This document shows, piece after piece, positions 1-8,384 of a DNA stretch of 64,000 nucleotides (position 1 is the stretch's first letter; every line of letters starts with the position of its first letter). This DNA comes from Hyphomicrobiales bacterium (GTDB lineage Bacteria > Pseudomonadota > Alphaproteobacteria > Rhizobiales > Rhizobiaceae), in assembly GCA_900473915.1 (NCBI GenBank), contig UCNG01000008.1, positions 124,001-188,000 on the forward strand, in the 5' to 3' direction. The position numbers and the translations under genes are program-made. The notes beneath the pieces were generated by a model. The model saw only the letters and a program-made list of their open reading frames with translations. It did no database searches and was not told where the DNA came from.

Positions 1-1152
1 CATTTCTTCTGCCTGCGGTTCACGCTCGGAACGACCGATGAAGCCGCCGCCGAAGACGCGCGCAGTGTTGCTTTCATCGGAATAAAGCACGCAAGCCTGT
101 CCCGGAGCGATGCCGCTTTCGCCATCAACCAGTTCAACCCACGTCTGGCCATCGGCATGACGCAGCACGGCAGGACGCGGCGGCCGGGTCGAGCGGACCT
201 TGGCGAATACTTCCATTCCGGCTTCCGGCAGATCATTGATCGGCGCATCGCCGAGCCAGTTGATGTCGCGCAGGAAGACTTTGTGCGTTTCCAAAGCTTC
301 GCGGGGGCCGACGATAACCCGCGCATTGGCGGCATCAAGATGAACCACATAAAGCGGTTCGCCCGTAGCCACGCCAATGCCACGGCGCTGGCCGACCGTA
401 TAATGCACAATACCGTCATGGCGGCCGAGCGTGCGGCCATCAATATGAACAATATCGCCGGGATTGGCCGCTTCCGGCTTCAATTTGGAGATAATGTCCG
501 AATATTTGCCCTGCGGCACGAAGCAGATGTCCTGGCTGTCCTGTTTCTTGGCGACGGTCAGGCCCATTTCCTCGGCAATTTCGCGCACCTGCGCCTTTGG
601 CAGATGACCGAGCGGGAATCGCAGATAGTCGATCTGCTCCTGCGTGGTTGCAAAGAGGAAGTAGCTCTGGTCGCGATCCGTATCGACCGGGCGATAGAGC
701 GCACGATGCGCGCCATTGGCGCGGCTGCGGATATAGTGACCCGTCGCCAGTGCGTCGGCGCCAAGATCGCGCGCGGTCTGAAGAAGATCAGCGAACTTGA
801 CTGTCTGATTGCACGAAACACATGGAATCGGCGTTTCGCCGCTCACATAGGAGTTTGCAAAAGGATCGATCACGGCTTCGCGGAAGCGCGCTTCGTAATC
901 GAGAACATAATGCGGAATACCGAGACTTTCCGAAACGCGGCGGGCATCCTCGATGTCCTGTCCCGCACAGCAGGAACCGGCGCGATGAACGGCAGCGCCA
1001 TGATCGTAAAGCTGTAGCGTCACGCCAACGACATCGTAACCTTCACGTTTGAGAATCCCGGCCACAACAGATGAATCGACGCCGCCCGACATGGCGACGA
1101 CAACGCGCGTGTCTTCCGGCTTTCCCGGCAGATCGAGGCTGTTCAGGCTCAT
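1..1152 (-). CDS. mnmA: tRNA-specific 2-thiouridylase MnmA (3' end cut by window edge)
   Basis: This enzyme puts the 2-thio group on U34 of Lys, Glu and Gln tRNAs in the cytoplasm, using ATP and sulfur from a persulfide relay. The reading frame runs from an ATG at 1152 to the first base of the window, giving 384 residues; the last residues are off the edge. The PP-loop motif SGGVDSS is at residues 22-28. The two catalytic cysteines fit C114 (in PCVSCNQ) and C210 (in DSQDICF). The gene is divergent from sciP. The family assignment is firm; only the C-terminus is missing. Confidence 0.96.
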   Translation of the reverse strand, partial: MSLNSLDLPGKPEDTRVVVAMSGGVDSSVVAGILKREGYDVVGVTLQLYDHGAAVHRAGSCCAGQDIEDARRVSESLGIPHYVLDYEARFREAVIDPFANSYVSGETPIPCVSCNQTVKFADLLQTARDLGADALATGHYIRSRANGAHRALYRPVDTDRDQSYFLFATTQEQIDYLRFPLGHLPKAQVREIAEEMGLTVAKKQDSQDICFVPQGKYSDIISKLKPEAANPGDIVHIDGRTLGRHDGIVHYTVGQRRGIGVATGEPLYVVHLDAANARVIVGPREALETHKVFLRDINWLGDAPINDLPEAGMEVFAKVRSTRPPRPAVLRHADGQTWVELVDGESGIAPGQACVLYSDESNTARVFGGGFIGRSEREPQAEEM

Positions 1153-1454
1153 GATTGATTCCAGCTTCCGGGCAAACGCCCTGCTTCTCAAAATTTAGGT
1201 TTCTGCGCCCTATATAGGCCAAACTGCGGCAATTTGCCAAGGGTAAGCTAACAATCATTGTCATGATTAGCGCCACCAGCGCACACTTCCGCGTGAATTT
1301 TTCCGGCCTTATGCCTCGAAAAAGCCCGCAATAGGGCGAAAACGATTATTTTTCCAAGTCTTACCAGAGCGTTACCAGCTGCTTAGGTAATTTTTAAAGC
1401 TGTCGCGCTAGTCTCACACTCGATTAGGTCCTTGAGTGTTGTGTAGAGAGTACA
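1153..1454. promoter_or_regulatory. mnmA-sciP divergent intergenic region with a possible CtrA box
   Basis: No gene is seen in these 302 bases, which must hold the promoters of both mnmA and sciP. A TTAC-N7-TTAC arrangement lies at 1361-1375, close to the CtrA consensus TTAA-N7-TTAA, about 80 bases before the sciP start. CtrA control of sciP is known in Caulobacter; its presence here is inferred from this imperfect match. Confidence 0.35.
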
Positions 1455-1730
1455 ATGACCGATCTGGTAAGACCGCGTATAAAATATGTTATCGGTCCTG
1501 ATGGCAGCCCGCTGACCATCGCGGACCTCCCCCCCGCCAATACAAGGCGCTGGGTCATTCGCCGCAAGGCTGAAGTCGTCGCCGCAGTGCGTGGCGGGCT
1601 TCTGAGCCTTGAGGAGGCATGCCAGCGTTATACATTGACGGTGGAGGAATTCCTTTCCTGGCAATCCTCAATCGATGAGCATGGTCTCGCCGGCCTCAGG
1701 ACCACCAGAATTCAACAGTATCGTCACTAA
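1455..1730 (+). CDS. sciP: SciP-type CtrA inhibitor (DUF1153)
   Basis: A 91-residue DUF1153 protein that matches SciP, the small helix-turn-helix protein that represses CtrA-activated genes in Caulobacter by binding DNA and CtrA itself. The conserved core is visible: a basic N-terminal strand (PRIKYVIGPDGSPLT), then NTRRWVIRRKAEVVAAV and the helical SLEEACQRYTLTVEEFLSWQ. It starts at the ATG at 1455 and has the usual family length. ctrA itself lies 4 kb away in the same window. The family call is strong. That it inhibits CtrA here is inferred from Caulobacter. Confidence 0.9.
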   Translation: MTDLVRPRIKYVIGPDGSPLTIADLPPANTRRWVIRRKAEVVAAVRGGLLSLEEACQRYTLTVEEFLSWQSSIDEHGLAGLRTTRIQQYRH

Positions 1731-1742
1731 AGCCGTCTCCTC

Positions 1743-1760
1743 AAAACCGGGACCGGTTTT
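1743..1760. repeat. Small perfect inverted repeat after sciP
   Basis: AAAACCGG (1743-1750) and CCGGTTTT (1753-1760) form a perfect inverted repeat with a 2-base centre, 12 bases after the sciP stop. It may add to termination together with the stronger hairpin at 1820. Confidence 0.4.
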
Positions 1761-1819
1761 GGAAGGACGGGATCGGGCTCCTGCGGAACTCCGCGAACGG
1801 GTCATTGATCGACAAATCG

Positions 1820-1848
1820 AAAACCGGCCCACGTGGCCGGTTTTTATT
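1820..1848 (+). terminator. Rho-independent terminator downstream of sciP
   Basis: AAAACCGGCC (1820-1829), a 5-base loop and GGCCGGTTTT (1835-1844) form a perfect 10-bp stem followed by more T residues. It separates sciP from the GNAT gene. Confidence 0.85.
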
Positions 1849-1916
1849 TGCACATTCCGTTCCTATGTTGTGAACTTGGCGTGTTGATCCAGACACACAA
1901 TGTTCAGGAGGATGAC

Positions 1917-2213
1917 ATGAGCGGGACGATCGAGATTCGCAAGGAAGACAGCTCCGATGGCGGGCGTTATGCGGCTGTTCTCGACGGTAGCGAAGCCGAA
2001 ATGACCTATACGAAGCTTGGTCCCTCGCTGATATCCATCGACCATACTTTCGTGCCCGACGCGATGCGCGGCAAAGGCGTCGCGCAGGCGCTTGCCAAAA
2101 ACGCGGTTCTGGACGCACGCCGAAGCGGATGGAAGATCATCCCGCGCTGCAGCTTCATGCACGCGCAGGCCATGCGTCACCCTGACTGGGCGGATGTTTT
2201 CGGCAAGGAATAA
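1917..2213 (+). CDS. Small GNAT-fold N-acetyltransferase (YidJ/COG2388 type)
   Basis: A 98-residue single-domain protein. The segment ISIDHTFVPDAMRGKGVAQALAKNAVLDARR carries the acetyl-CoA binding signature (R-G-K-G-V-A) of minimal GNAT proteins, and the C-terminal PRCSFMHAQAMRHPDWADVF is typical of the COG2388 subgroup. The ATG at 1917 is chosen because AGGAGG lies at 1906-1911, five bases before it; upstream in-frame codons run into the terminator. The substrate is unknown for this subfamily. It stands alone between two terminator-like regions. Confidence 0.85.
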   Translation: MSGTIEIRKEDSSDGGRYAAVLDGSEAEMTYTKLGPSLISIDHTFVPDAMRGKGVAQALAKNAVLDARRSGWKIIPRCSFMHAQAMRHPDWADVFGKE

Positions 2214-2229
2214 TTGCCGGACGGACGAT

Positions 2230-3162
2230 CTATTGCAGGTCGCGGATGCGGCGCGCCAGGCTCTTGGGGCCGGCCTTCTTGCCTTTTCCCGCGCCGGATT
2301 TTTCCGCCGCCTCAAGAATGGAATGGATCGGCGAATCCGGCCCTTCTTTCGCAGCGGTTGCAGCCACCATGCGGGCGGCAAGCTCAGCCATTTCCTCGCG
2401 CAGCGCCGCGTTTTCCCGTTCAATCTCGGCTAGCTGAACGCTTGCATTCGCGCCTGCATTGCTGCGGCTATGGCGCTCGATTTTTTCCTGCGCGTCCGAA
2501 AGTTCCGATATCAGTTTTTCAAGCTTCTGCTGCAATTCGCTATTGCGTCGCTTTTCGCTTTTCAGTTCGGTCTGCGCCGAGGTCAGCTGGGTCGAAACTT
2601 CGTTGTAACGCGCTGTGGCTTCCTTGCGATCTCGACGCATTTCAGTCATTTCGTTTGTCAGACGGCTGTATTCCGTCTCGCTTCCACTTATTTCGATACG
2701 CAAGGTATCGGCTAATCCCTCAAGCGCGCTGTAGTGGCTTTGCATCCGTTCCAGTTCCGCCTGGAGGATTTGCGCCTTTTCCAGTGCTGCATTACGGGCC
2801 GTTTCGGCCTCTTTCGTCACCCGCTCGTGCTCTGCCAGCCGTTTCTCAATATCCGCCTGGCTTTCCTCAAGCAGTGGAATGCGTTTCAGCTCTTCATATT
2901 GGCGGGCGAGCGTTACTTTCTGCTCCGCTGTCTTCTGGCGCTCTAGCTTCAGCAACTGTTCCAACCGGCTGACCGCAACGGCATATTCCGCCCGAAGTCC
3001 ATCACGATCGGCTCGTATCTCTGCCAGAGTGATCGGCAATTCCGCCTGCACCTGCCGCCGCGCCAGAAAGAAGGCGCGTCGCCAGACCGAAGGGCCGAGC
3101 AGAATCACGACGAAAACCGTCACAAGAACGCCGAATATGAAAAAGAGAGCGGACTGGATCAC
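2230..3162 (-). CDS. Membrane-anchored coiled-coil protein, function unknown
   Basis: 310 residues. One hydrophobic segment at residues 4-22 (ALFFIFGVLVTVFVVILLG) is followed by a long charged helical region (about 40-265) rich in E/K/R/Q heptads, such as SEKRRNSELQQKLEKLISEL, and a basic lysine/glycine-rich tail. The start is a GTG at 3162; no ATG would keep the membrane anchor. This looks like a conserved hypothetical protein of Rhizobiales with its coiled coil in the cytoplasm. I recognise no named family. It is convergent with the GNAT gene and lies next to eipA, which is also an envelope protein. Confidence 0.75.
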   Translation of the reverse strand: MIQSALFFIFGVLVTVFVVILLGPSVWRRAFFLARRQVQAELPITLAEIRADRDGLRAEYAVAVSRLEQLLKLERQKTAEQKVTLARQYEELKRIPLLEESQADIEKRLAEHERVTKEAETARNAALEKAQILQAELERMQSHYSALEGLADTLRIEISGSETEYSRLTNEMTEMRRDRKEATARYNEVSTQLTSAQTELKSEKRRNSELQQKLEKLISELSDAQEKIERHSRSNAGANASVQLAEIERENAALREEMAELAARMVAATAAKEGPDSPIHSILEAAEKSGAGKGKKAGPKSLARRIRDLQ

Positions 3163-3277
3163 GGTTTCAAATGGGCCCGGGCGGTTTCAGACAAGCATCG
3201 ACTATTCTTAGCGCGCAGCCAGCCATCTTTCCAGCCGGGACAATCACAAGCTGAAAAGATGGCCAACCGCCATCAGG

Positions 3278-3874
3278 CTAGAATGGATTCCACGTCGGCG
3301 ATGGGGAAAGCTTCAGATAGCCGATATTCACGCCCAGCCGCGCACCCACGCCGGTACGGATCGGAACCAGCATGATGTTCTCGCGCTTGAGGACGTTGAA
3401 GCCCACGCCTGCAATGGCATAGGCAGAGCCTGCAACCCCGGCATAGCGGCCATAGAGGTTCTGGATGTCGTCGAGATTATAAACGAGCATCATCACACGG
3501 GAACCCTGCCCGCCGAAATCCCAGCCAAGCGAGGGGCCCTGCCAGAACGTCTTATGATCGCCCGCGTTCTTGGTATAAAGCGTTCCTTCGCCATAGGTCA
3601 GGCCGCCAATGAAGGCGCCGGAGCCCTCTTCACCAAGAATATAGCCGTTGGGCAGACCAAAACTCTGGAACGCCTTTTCGACGGCACTCGCGATGCCGCC
3701 CGAAGTCGACCCGAAGAACCTGTGACCAGATTGGACGATTTCCTCGGCAGTGTATGTGTTCTGTGCTCTCGCCTGATTTGGCAGAGCGATGAAAGAAACA
3801 AACAGCGCCGCAAAAAACGCAACGAAGCACGCCGCATTGCGGAACCTGATTTGCGACAGGGATTGTATGGCCAT
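3278..3874 (-). CDS. eipA: Periplasmic envelope integrity protein EipA (DUF1134)
   Basis: 198 residues with a signal peptide that probably ends after ALPNQARA (residues 30-37) and a DUF1134 domain behind it. The core has the family's glycine-rich strands: GSTSGGIASAVEKAFQ, GPSLGWDFGGQGSRVMMLVYNL and VPIRTGVGARLGVNIGYLKL. In Brucella abortus this periplasmic protein is needed for resistance to envelope stress and for virulence, and its gene lies next to chpT and ctrA, as here. The ATG at 3874 is preferred over the in-frame codon at 3949 because AAGGAA precedes it and the signal peptide then begins at residue 1. Confidence 0.92.
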   Translation of the reverse strand: MAIQSLSQIRFRNAACFVAFFAALFVSFIALPNQARAQNTYTAEEIVQSGHRFFGSTSGGIASAVEKAFQSFGLPNGYILGEEGSGAFIGGLTYGEGTLYTKNAGDHKTFWQGPSLGWDFGGQGSRVMMLVYNLDDIQNLYGRYAGVAGSAYAIAGVGFNVLKRENIMLVPIRTGVGARLGVNIGYLKLSPSPTWNPF

Positions 3875-4270
3875 GTAAAATTCCTTTTGGCTCTCCGCTC
3901 CTCTGTCTGACGGCCCTGTTAAAAGCCAGACCACGTCTCTTCCGGACATTTTGGTCGAATCGGGCCTATTTTAGACCTGAATTTATTGTCCAAACCTTTA
4001 AGCACCGAAATTGGCTTTACCAAGGCATGCAATTTCAGGCTTTTCTCACGCTGTTGTGAGGGAATGTTCGGGCGGAGCGGAACAAAAAGAGAGCTTTGTT
4101 GCGGCGGTCCGATGGCGCGTGTATCCAATTGAAACGATATTCGGGGCGATTCGCCCACCTTCATGCAGCACGCAAACCCTGGCTTTGCGGGCTGTCTCGT
4201 CAACCGATAACGGTCCGGTCATCCGACATGCGCGGCTGACGGGATCGATCCGCGTTCCGGAGAAAACGCC
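3875..4270. promoter_or_regulatory. eipA-chpT divergent intergenic region
   Basis: 396 bases without a supported gene. They must contain the promoters of eipA (minus strand) and chpT (plus strand). I looked for TTAA-N7-TTAA CtrA boxes and found only isolated TTAA half sites, near 3919 and 3999. A GGAG at 4259-4262 serves as the chpT ribosome binding site. Confidence 0.4.
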
Positions 4271-4900
4271 ATGCCAATGCCCGTTACCCTTTCCGCACTC
4301 GACCTCGGTGCGCTTCTGTGCAGCAGGATCTGTCATGACATCATTTCGCCGGTCGGCGCGATCAACAACGGTCTGGAACTGCTGGAAGAAGGCGGAGCCG
4401 ACGAAGACGCTATGGCGCTCATCAAGTCGAGCGCCCGCAACGCCTCCGCCCGCCTTCAGTTCGCCCGCATCGCTTTCGGTGCCGCAGGCTCGGCAGGCGT
4501 GCAGATCGACACCGGCGACGCGCAGAACGTTGCCACGGAATATTTCAAGAATGAAAAGCCGGAATTCACCTGGGAAGGCACGCGCGTCCTGCTGCCGAAG
4601 AACAAGGTCAAGCTGCTTTTGAACATGCTTCTGATCGGTAATGCGGCCATACCGCGTGGCGGCTCGCTGGCAGTGCGACTTGAAGGCGGCGATACCGAAC
4701 CGCGTTTCGTCATCACCGTGAAGGGCCGCATGCTGCGTGTTCCGCCGAAGTTCCTCGAACTTCACTCAGGGGCTGCCCCTGAAGAGCCGATCGACGCCCA
4801 TTCCGTCCAGCCTTATTATACGCTTCTGCTGGCCGAAGAGGCCGGCATGAAGATTTCCATCCACGCGACGGCGGAAGACATCGTATTTTCTGCTGAATAA
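4271..4900 (+). CDS. chpT: Histidine phosphotransferase ChpT
   Basis: 209 residues. ChpT passes phosphate from the hybrid kinase CckA to CtrA and to the proteolysis regulator CpdR. The dimerisation/phosphotransfer helix shows the expected SRICHDIISPVGAINNGLE, with the phospho-accepting H22, followed by a degenerate GHKL-like domain that lacks ATP-binding motifs. The start at 4271 follows a GGAG eight bases upstream. It is immediately followed by a receiver-domain gene and faces ctrA, so part of the phosphorelay is encoded in one place. The kinase is not in the window. Confidence 0.93.
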   Translation: MPMPVTLSALDLGALLCSRICHDIISPVGAINNGLELLEEGGADEDAMALIKSSARNASARLQFARIAFGAAGSAGVQIDTGDAQNVATEYFKNEKPEFTWEGTRVLLPKNKVKLLLNMLLIGNAAIPRGGSLAVRLEGGDTEPRFVITVKGRMLRVPPKFLELHSGAAPEEPIDAHSVQPYYTLLLAEEAGMKISIHATAEDIVFSAE

Positions 4901-4971
4901 GCGCGCTTGAGCGCGGGGCCAGCCCGCGCTCACATTGGCAACTGTCATCACATATATGCAAGGGGGACTGG

Positions 4972-5355
4972 ATGGTGGATGAACCAATGGCAGCTTATTG
5001 CCTGCTGGTGGATGACTCATCGGTCATTCGCAAGGTCGCCCGCCGCATCCTCTCCGAAACCATCGCAGAATTTGCTGAAGCCTCGACAGGCCGGGAAGCG
5101 CTCGAAGCCTGTTTTTCACGCATGCCCGACGTCGTTCTGCTCGACTACGACCTGCCGGACATGACGGCGCTGGAAGTCGTAACCGAATTGCGCGCCATGC
5201 CGGGCGGCGATCAGCCGCGCATCATCCTGTGTCTTTATGAACTCGACGTCACCCGCATCATGCGGGCAAAGCGCGCAGGCGCCAACGGCTATATTCTCAA
5301 GCCATTTGACCGTGCCTATCTCATCGAACAGTTGGCGGGCGTTTTGTCCGCCTGA
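4972..5355 (+). CDS. Orphan CheY-like receiver between chpT and ctrA
   Basis: 127 residues, a single receiver domain with no output domain. The acidic pair D14-D15, the phospho-acceptor D58 (in LLDYDLPDM) and K110 (in ILKPF) are present. The position normally held by the switch Thr/Ser is a leucine (L88, in IILCLYELD). It is not DivK or CpdR by sequence. AGGGGG at 4961-4966 precedes the ATG at 4972. Its place 71 bases after chpT suggests that ChpT or CckA is its partner; that is inference. Confidence 0.88.
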   Translation: MVDEPMAAYCLLVDDSSVIRKVARRILSETIAEFAEASTGREALEACFSRMPDVVLLDYDLPDMTALEVVTELRAMPGGDQPRIILCLYELDVTRIMRAKRAGANGYILKPFDRAYLIEQLAGVLSA

Positions 5356-5379
5356 AATCGGCAGCAATGTCCAAAAAGC

Positions 5380-5406
5380 AAAAGCTCCGCCGAAGCGGAG
5401 CTTTTT
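5380..5406. terminator. Bidirectional terminator between the receiver gene and ctrA
   Basis: AAAAGCTCCGC (5380-5390), loop CGAA, GCGGAGCTTTTT (5395-5406). It has an A-run on one side and a T-run on the other, so it can serve both converging genes. Confidence 0.9.
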
Positions 5407-5428
5407 ACATTCAAGATCGCGAAACCGA

Positions 5429-6127
5429 TCAGGCGCTTTCGCGCATTTCCGCATCCGGCTCACGCAGCACATAACCGCGACCCCAGACCGTCTCGATGTA
5501 GCTCTGGCTACCGGAAACGGCATCAAGCTTCTTGCGCAGCTTGCAGATGAAGACGTCGATGATCTTCAATTCCGGCTCATCCATGCCACCATAAAGATGG
5601 TTGAGGAACATTTCCTTGGTGAGCGTCGTCCCCTTGCGGAGCGAAAGAAGCTCCAGCATCTGGTATTCCTTGCCGGTCAGGTGAACGCGCTGGCCGGCGA
5701 CTTCCACCGTCTTCGCATCCAGGTTGACCACGAGGTCGCCCGTCGTGATGACCGACTGTGCATGTCCCTTCGAACGGCGCACGATCGCATGAATACGTGC
5801 GATCAGCTCGTCCTTGTGGAACGGCTTGGTCATGTAGTCGTCGGCGCCGAAGCCCAGACCGCGAACCTTGTCCTCGATGCCGGCCATGCCGGAAAGGATA
5901 AGGATCGGCGTCTTCACCTTGGACAGACGCAAGGTGCGAAGAACTTCGTAACCAGACATATCCGGCAGATTCAAATCCAGCAGGATGATGTCGTAATCAT
6001 ATAGCTTGCCGAGATCGATGCCTTCTTCGCCCAGATCGGTCGTGTAGACATTGAAACTCTCGGACTTGAGCATCAACTCGATGCTCTGTGCGATAGCACT
6101 GTCGTCTTCAATCAAAAGGACGCGCAT
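5429..6127 (-). CDS. ctrA: Cell-cycle response regulator CtrA
   Basis: 232 residues, an OmpR-type regulator. The receiver domain (about 1-118) has D8, D9, the phospho-acceptor D51 and K101; the winged-helix domain (about 125-225) ends with the typical [13 protein letters not shown] and [12 protein letters not shown]. CtrA binds TTAA-type boxes to control division, flagellar and envelope genes and, in Caulobacter, the replication origin. The ATG at 6127 is the only reasonable start and the length matches the family. The long upstream region carries methylation sites and CtrA-like boxes. Together with sciP and chpT this is a regulatory hub. Confidence 0.98.
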   Translation of the reverse strand: MRVLLIEDDSAIAQSIELMLKSESFNVYTTDLGEEGIDLGKLYDYDIILLDLNLPDMSGYEVLRTLRLSKVKTPILILSGMAGIEDKVRGLGFGADDYMTKPFHKDELIARIHAIVRRSKGHAQSVITTGDLVVNLDAKTVEVAGQRVHLTGKEYQMLELLSLRKGTTLTKEMFLNHLYGGMDEPELKIIDVFICKLRKKLDAVSGSQSYIETVWGRGYVLREPDAEMRESA

Positions 6128-6656
6128 CTCTTATCCCCTTTCCGCAGCCGACCCGATGTCCCTCACGGCAGCACACGGAACTATCGTTGCCTTTGCATGA
6201 AGGTGCCAGCAAATGGTTAACAAAATATGATTCTGCTTGGCAAGCATATTTCTGCCCTGTTTAGAAAATTCTCTTACGCGCCTGAATCATAAAGACATTC
6301 TCGTCCTCACGACTCTAAAGCATCGCATTAAGAATCTTCGCTAAGCGATTCATCTGACTCTAGCTTTCGCCTGTTGCCGAAAAACCACACGAGGTTTACC
6401 GAGCCTTAAGTCCTAACGCGTATGATTAACTTCGCCGGTAAAGGAATGGTTACCAAACGAGCGAATTCTTAACTTTTTGTTTCGCTTGTTGAGCCATTTC
6501 GGAAGAACGGCTGCGATGATTTCCCCTTCAGGGGCTTGAATTCGCAAGGAGATTCGGGTGCAGGCCGGGCGCGTTTTGCTCGTTCACACCTGTTAATAAA
6601 GTCGGGGGGAACGCCCCAACACACGGAAGCTGGTTGGTGTTCAAGGAGTATTGCGT
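6128..6656. promoter_or_regulatory. ctrA-fliJ intergenic region rich in GAnTC methylation sites
   Basis: 529 bases with no supported gene. GAnTC sites, the target of the cell-cycle methylase CcrM, occur at 6229, 6284, 6311, 6332, 6347, 6356 and 6551. A CtrA half-site (reverse complement of TTAACCAT) is at 6213-6220, a near copy ATGGTTAC at 6446-6453, and further TTAA cores at 6406, 6426 and 6469. Both ctrA autoregulation and a CtrA effect on the flagellar gene fliJ would fit. Confidence 0.6.
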
Positions 6657-7049
6657 ATGAAGCCACGTGAAAGCCTAGTCAGGCTGAAACTGTTCCAGGT
6701 GAAGGAAAAACGCCGTCAACTGGGCCAGCTCGACCTGATGATCGGCGAGTTCGAACGGATGGCCGGAGAACTCGACGCCCAGATTCTATCGGAAGAGAAA
6801 AAAGCTGGCATCACTGACATCAATCATTTCGCTTATCCGACCTTCGCCAAGGCGGCACGCCAGCGCCGCGACAACCTCTTCGTATCGATTCGCGACCTGA
6901 TGTCCCAGAAGGAAGCCGCCGAAGCCGAATTGTCGGCTGCGGAAACCGAACTCACGAAAGCCGAAGCGCTTGAAGAACGGGATAACGGCAAGGCCCCGCG
7001 TGAGGTGATCGAACGGCCCGTCAATCAGCGCCGCGCCATGATCGGCTGA
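6657..7049 (+). CDS. fliJ: Flagellar export chaperone FliJ
   Basis: 130 residues, almost entirely helical and charged, matching the short coiled-coil FliJ of alphaproteobacteria: the start MKPRESLVRLKLFQVKEKRRQLGQL and the long MSQKEAAEAELSAAETELTKAEAL helix. FliJ sits in the flagellar type III export ATPase complex. The ATG at 6657 is chosen because AAGGAG (6643-6648) lies eight bases before it; an in-frame TTG at 6651 would be only two bases away. No other flagellar gene is in the window. It is divergent from ctrA, consistent with CtrA control. Confidence 0.88.
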   Translation: MKPRESLVRLKLFQVKEKRRQLGQLDLMIGEFERMAGELDAQILSEEKKAGITDINHFAYPTFAKAARQRRDNLFVSIRDLMSQKEAAEAELSAAETELTKAEALEERDNGKAPREVIERPVNQRRAMIG

Positions 7050-7090
7050 CTGAAAAACTGCCCGCCGAATTCAAGACGCTGCTTTTGTCA

Positions 7091-7112
7091 AAAAAGCGGC
7101 GTCTTGCCGCTT
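7091..7112 (-). terminator. Hairpin with a T-run on the minus strand
   Basis: AAGCGGC (7094-7100), five-base loop, GCCGCTT (7106-7112). On the minus strand it is followed by six T residues. No minus-strand gene ends here, so its role is unclear; it could block antisense transcription into fliJ or mark the fliJ end weakly. Confidence 0.4.
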
Positions 7113-7128
7113 GCTGCAAGCCTCGCTC

Positions 7129-7148
7129 AATATCAATATATTGATATT
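7129..7148. promoter_or_regulatory. Perfect 20-bp AT-rich palindrome
   Basis: The arms AATATCAATA and TATTGATATT are perfect reverse complements with no spacer, 71 bases before the AbrB-type gene. This looks like a dimeric regulator's operator; the regulator is not known. Confidence 0.6.
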
Positions 7149-7218
7149 TAGAAATCAACGTTGCCTGAATAAAATCGGATTTGCATCGCTGCTTCACCAG
7201 ATGTAGTGAAAAAAGGCA

Positions 7219-8340
7219 ATGCAGAAAACCTCCCCTTCCCGGCCCAAAGCGACCGCAAGCAAGTTCAGCTTCCAGACGAGATCCAAGCCACTCCAATGGG
7301 TCTTGCTATTCCTGTTTTCTGCTGTCCTGATCTTTGCGGGTGAAAAACTGCAATTGCCTGCCGCCATGCTTCTGGGCGCCATGCTTGGCGCAATCCTGAT
7401 GGCTGCGGGCGAAAGCACGTTGCGGGTCCACCGCTGGCTGTCACTCGCAGCACAAGGCGTCGTCGGCTGCCTCATCGCCCGCTCGATCACGGCAGAGTTT
7501 TTCACTAGCATGGGGCAACACCTGCCAGTCATCCTGCTATCCATTGGCTATGTACTTTTTGTCAGCACCTTCATCGGCTATCTGCTGGCGCGATTTCGCA
7601 TTCTGCCCGGAACAACCGCCGTATGGGGTTCTTCTCCGGGGGCCGCTACGGCAATGACGCTGATGGCCGAATCTCATGGAGCAGATGCCCGTCTCGTCGC
7701 TTTCATGCAATATCTGCGCGTGGTGCTAGTTGCGACAGCAGCTTCGCTTGTCCTGCGCCTTACCACGGGCGTGGAAACCGTTGCGCCTGCCGAAATCATA
7801 TGGTTTCCACCCATCGATTGGTTCACTCTCGGCCCGACACTGCTTCTGATCGCCGTCGGCTCGTTCCTCGGGGAAGTGCTTCGCATCCCGACCGGCGCAA
7901 TGCTCGTGCCGCTGATACTGGGCGCCTTGCTCCAGGACACAGGCTTCATCACCATCAACCTGCCTCCGTGGCTGCTCGCGGAGAGCTTTCTGCTTATCGG
8001 CTGGCGCATCGGCCTCGGCTTCTCGCGCGCCATCATTGCCCATGCCGCAAGGGCATTTCCGGCGGTGCTGACATCCACGCTATTCCTCATTGCCGTCTGC
8101 GGGCTGTTCGGCATGGCACTTGGTCACGTGCTGGGTCTCGACCCGTTGACCGCCTATCTCGCCACCAGTCCTGGCGGCGCCGACACGGTTGCGATCATCG
8201 CAGCATCAAGCAATGTCGATCTGCCTTTCATCATCGCAATGCAGACAAGCCGTTTCTTCATCGTTCTTCTGGCAGGCCCGGCCATCGCCCGCTTTGTCGC
8301 CGCGCGGATCAACAAGGGGGGCGCAAAAAAGAACCTGTAG
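7219..8340 (+). CDS. AbrB-family integral membrane protein
   Basis: 373 residues, nearly all hydrophobic, with about ten membrane segments arranged as two similar halves. The repeats LGAMLGAILMAAG and the paired motifs VWGSSPGAATAMTLMAESHGAD and YLATSPGGADTVAIIAASSNVD mark the duplicated AbrB family, often mis-annotated as ammonia monooxygenase. The transported substrate is unknown for most members. The ATG at 7219 follows AAAAGG. The palindrome at 7129-7148 may control it. It is followed after 44 bases by a VOC protein. Confidence 0.87.
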   Translation: MQKTSPSRPKATASKFSFQTRSKPLQWVLLFLFSAVLIFAGEKLQLPAAMLLGAMLGAILMAAGESTLRVHRWLSLAAQGVVGCLIARSITAEFFTSMGQHLPVILLSIGYVLFVSTFIGYLLARFRILPGTTAVWGSSPGAATAMTLMAESHGADARLVAFMQYLRVVLVATAASLVLRLTTGVETVAPAEIIWFPPIDWFTLGPTLLLIAVGSFLGEVLRIPTGAMLVPLILGALLQDTGFITINLPPWLLAESFLLIGWRIGLGFSRAIIAHAARAFPAVLTSTLFLIAVCGLFGMALGHVLGLDPLTAYLATSPGGADTVAIIAASSNVDLPFIIAMQTSRFFIVLLAGPAIARFVAARINKGGAKKNL

Positions 8341-8384
8341 CAGCCTGATTGCCGGAACCGGCGGAGCCATGTTAGGCTTTCGCC

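Noticed and set aside
2214-2972. 252-residue plus-strand frame over the coiled-coil gene
   Set aside because: It is antisense to a minus-strand gene with clear membrane and coiled-coil features and has the skewed composition of a shadow frame.
3875-4270. CtrA box for eipA
   Set aside because: eipA is a known CtrA target in Brucella, but I found only isolated TTAA half-sites here and do not claim a full box.
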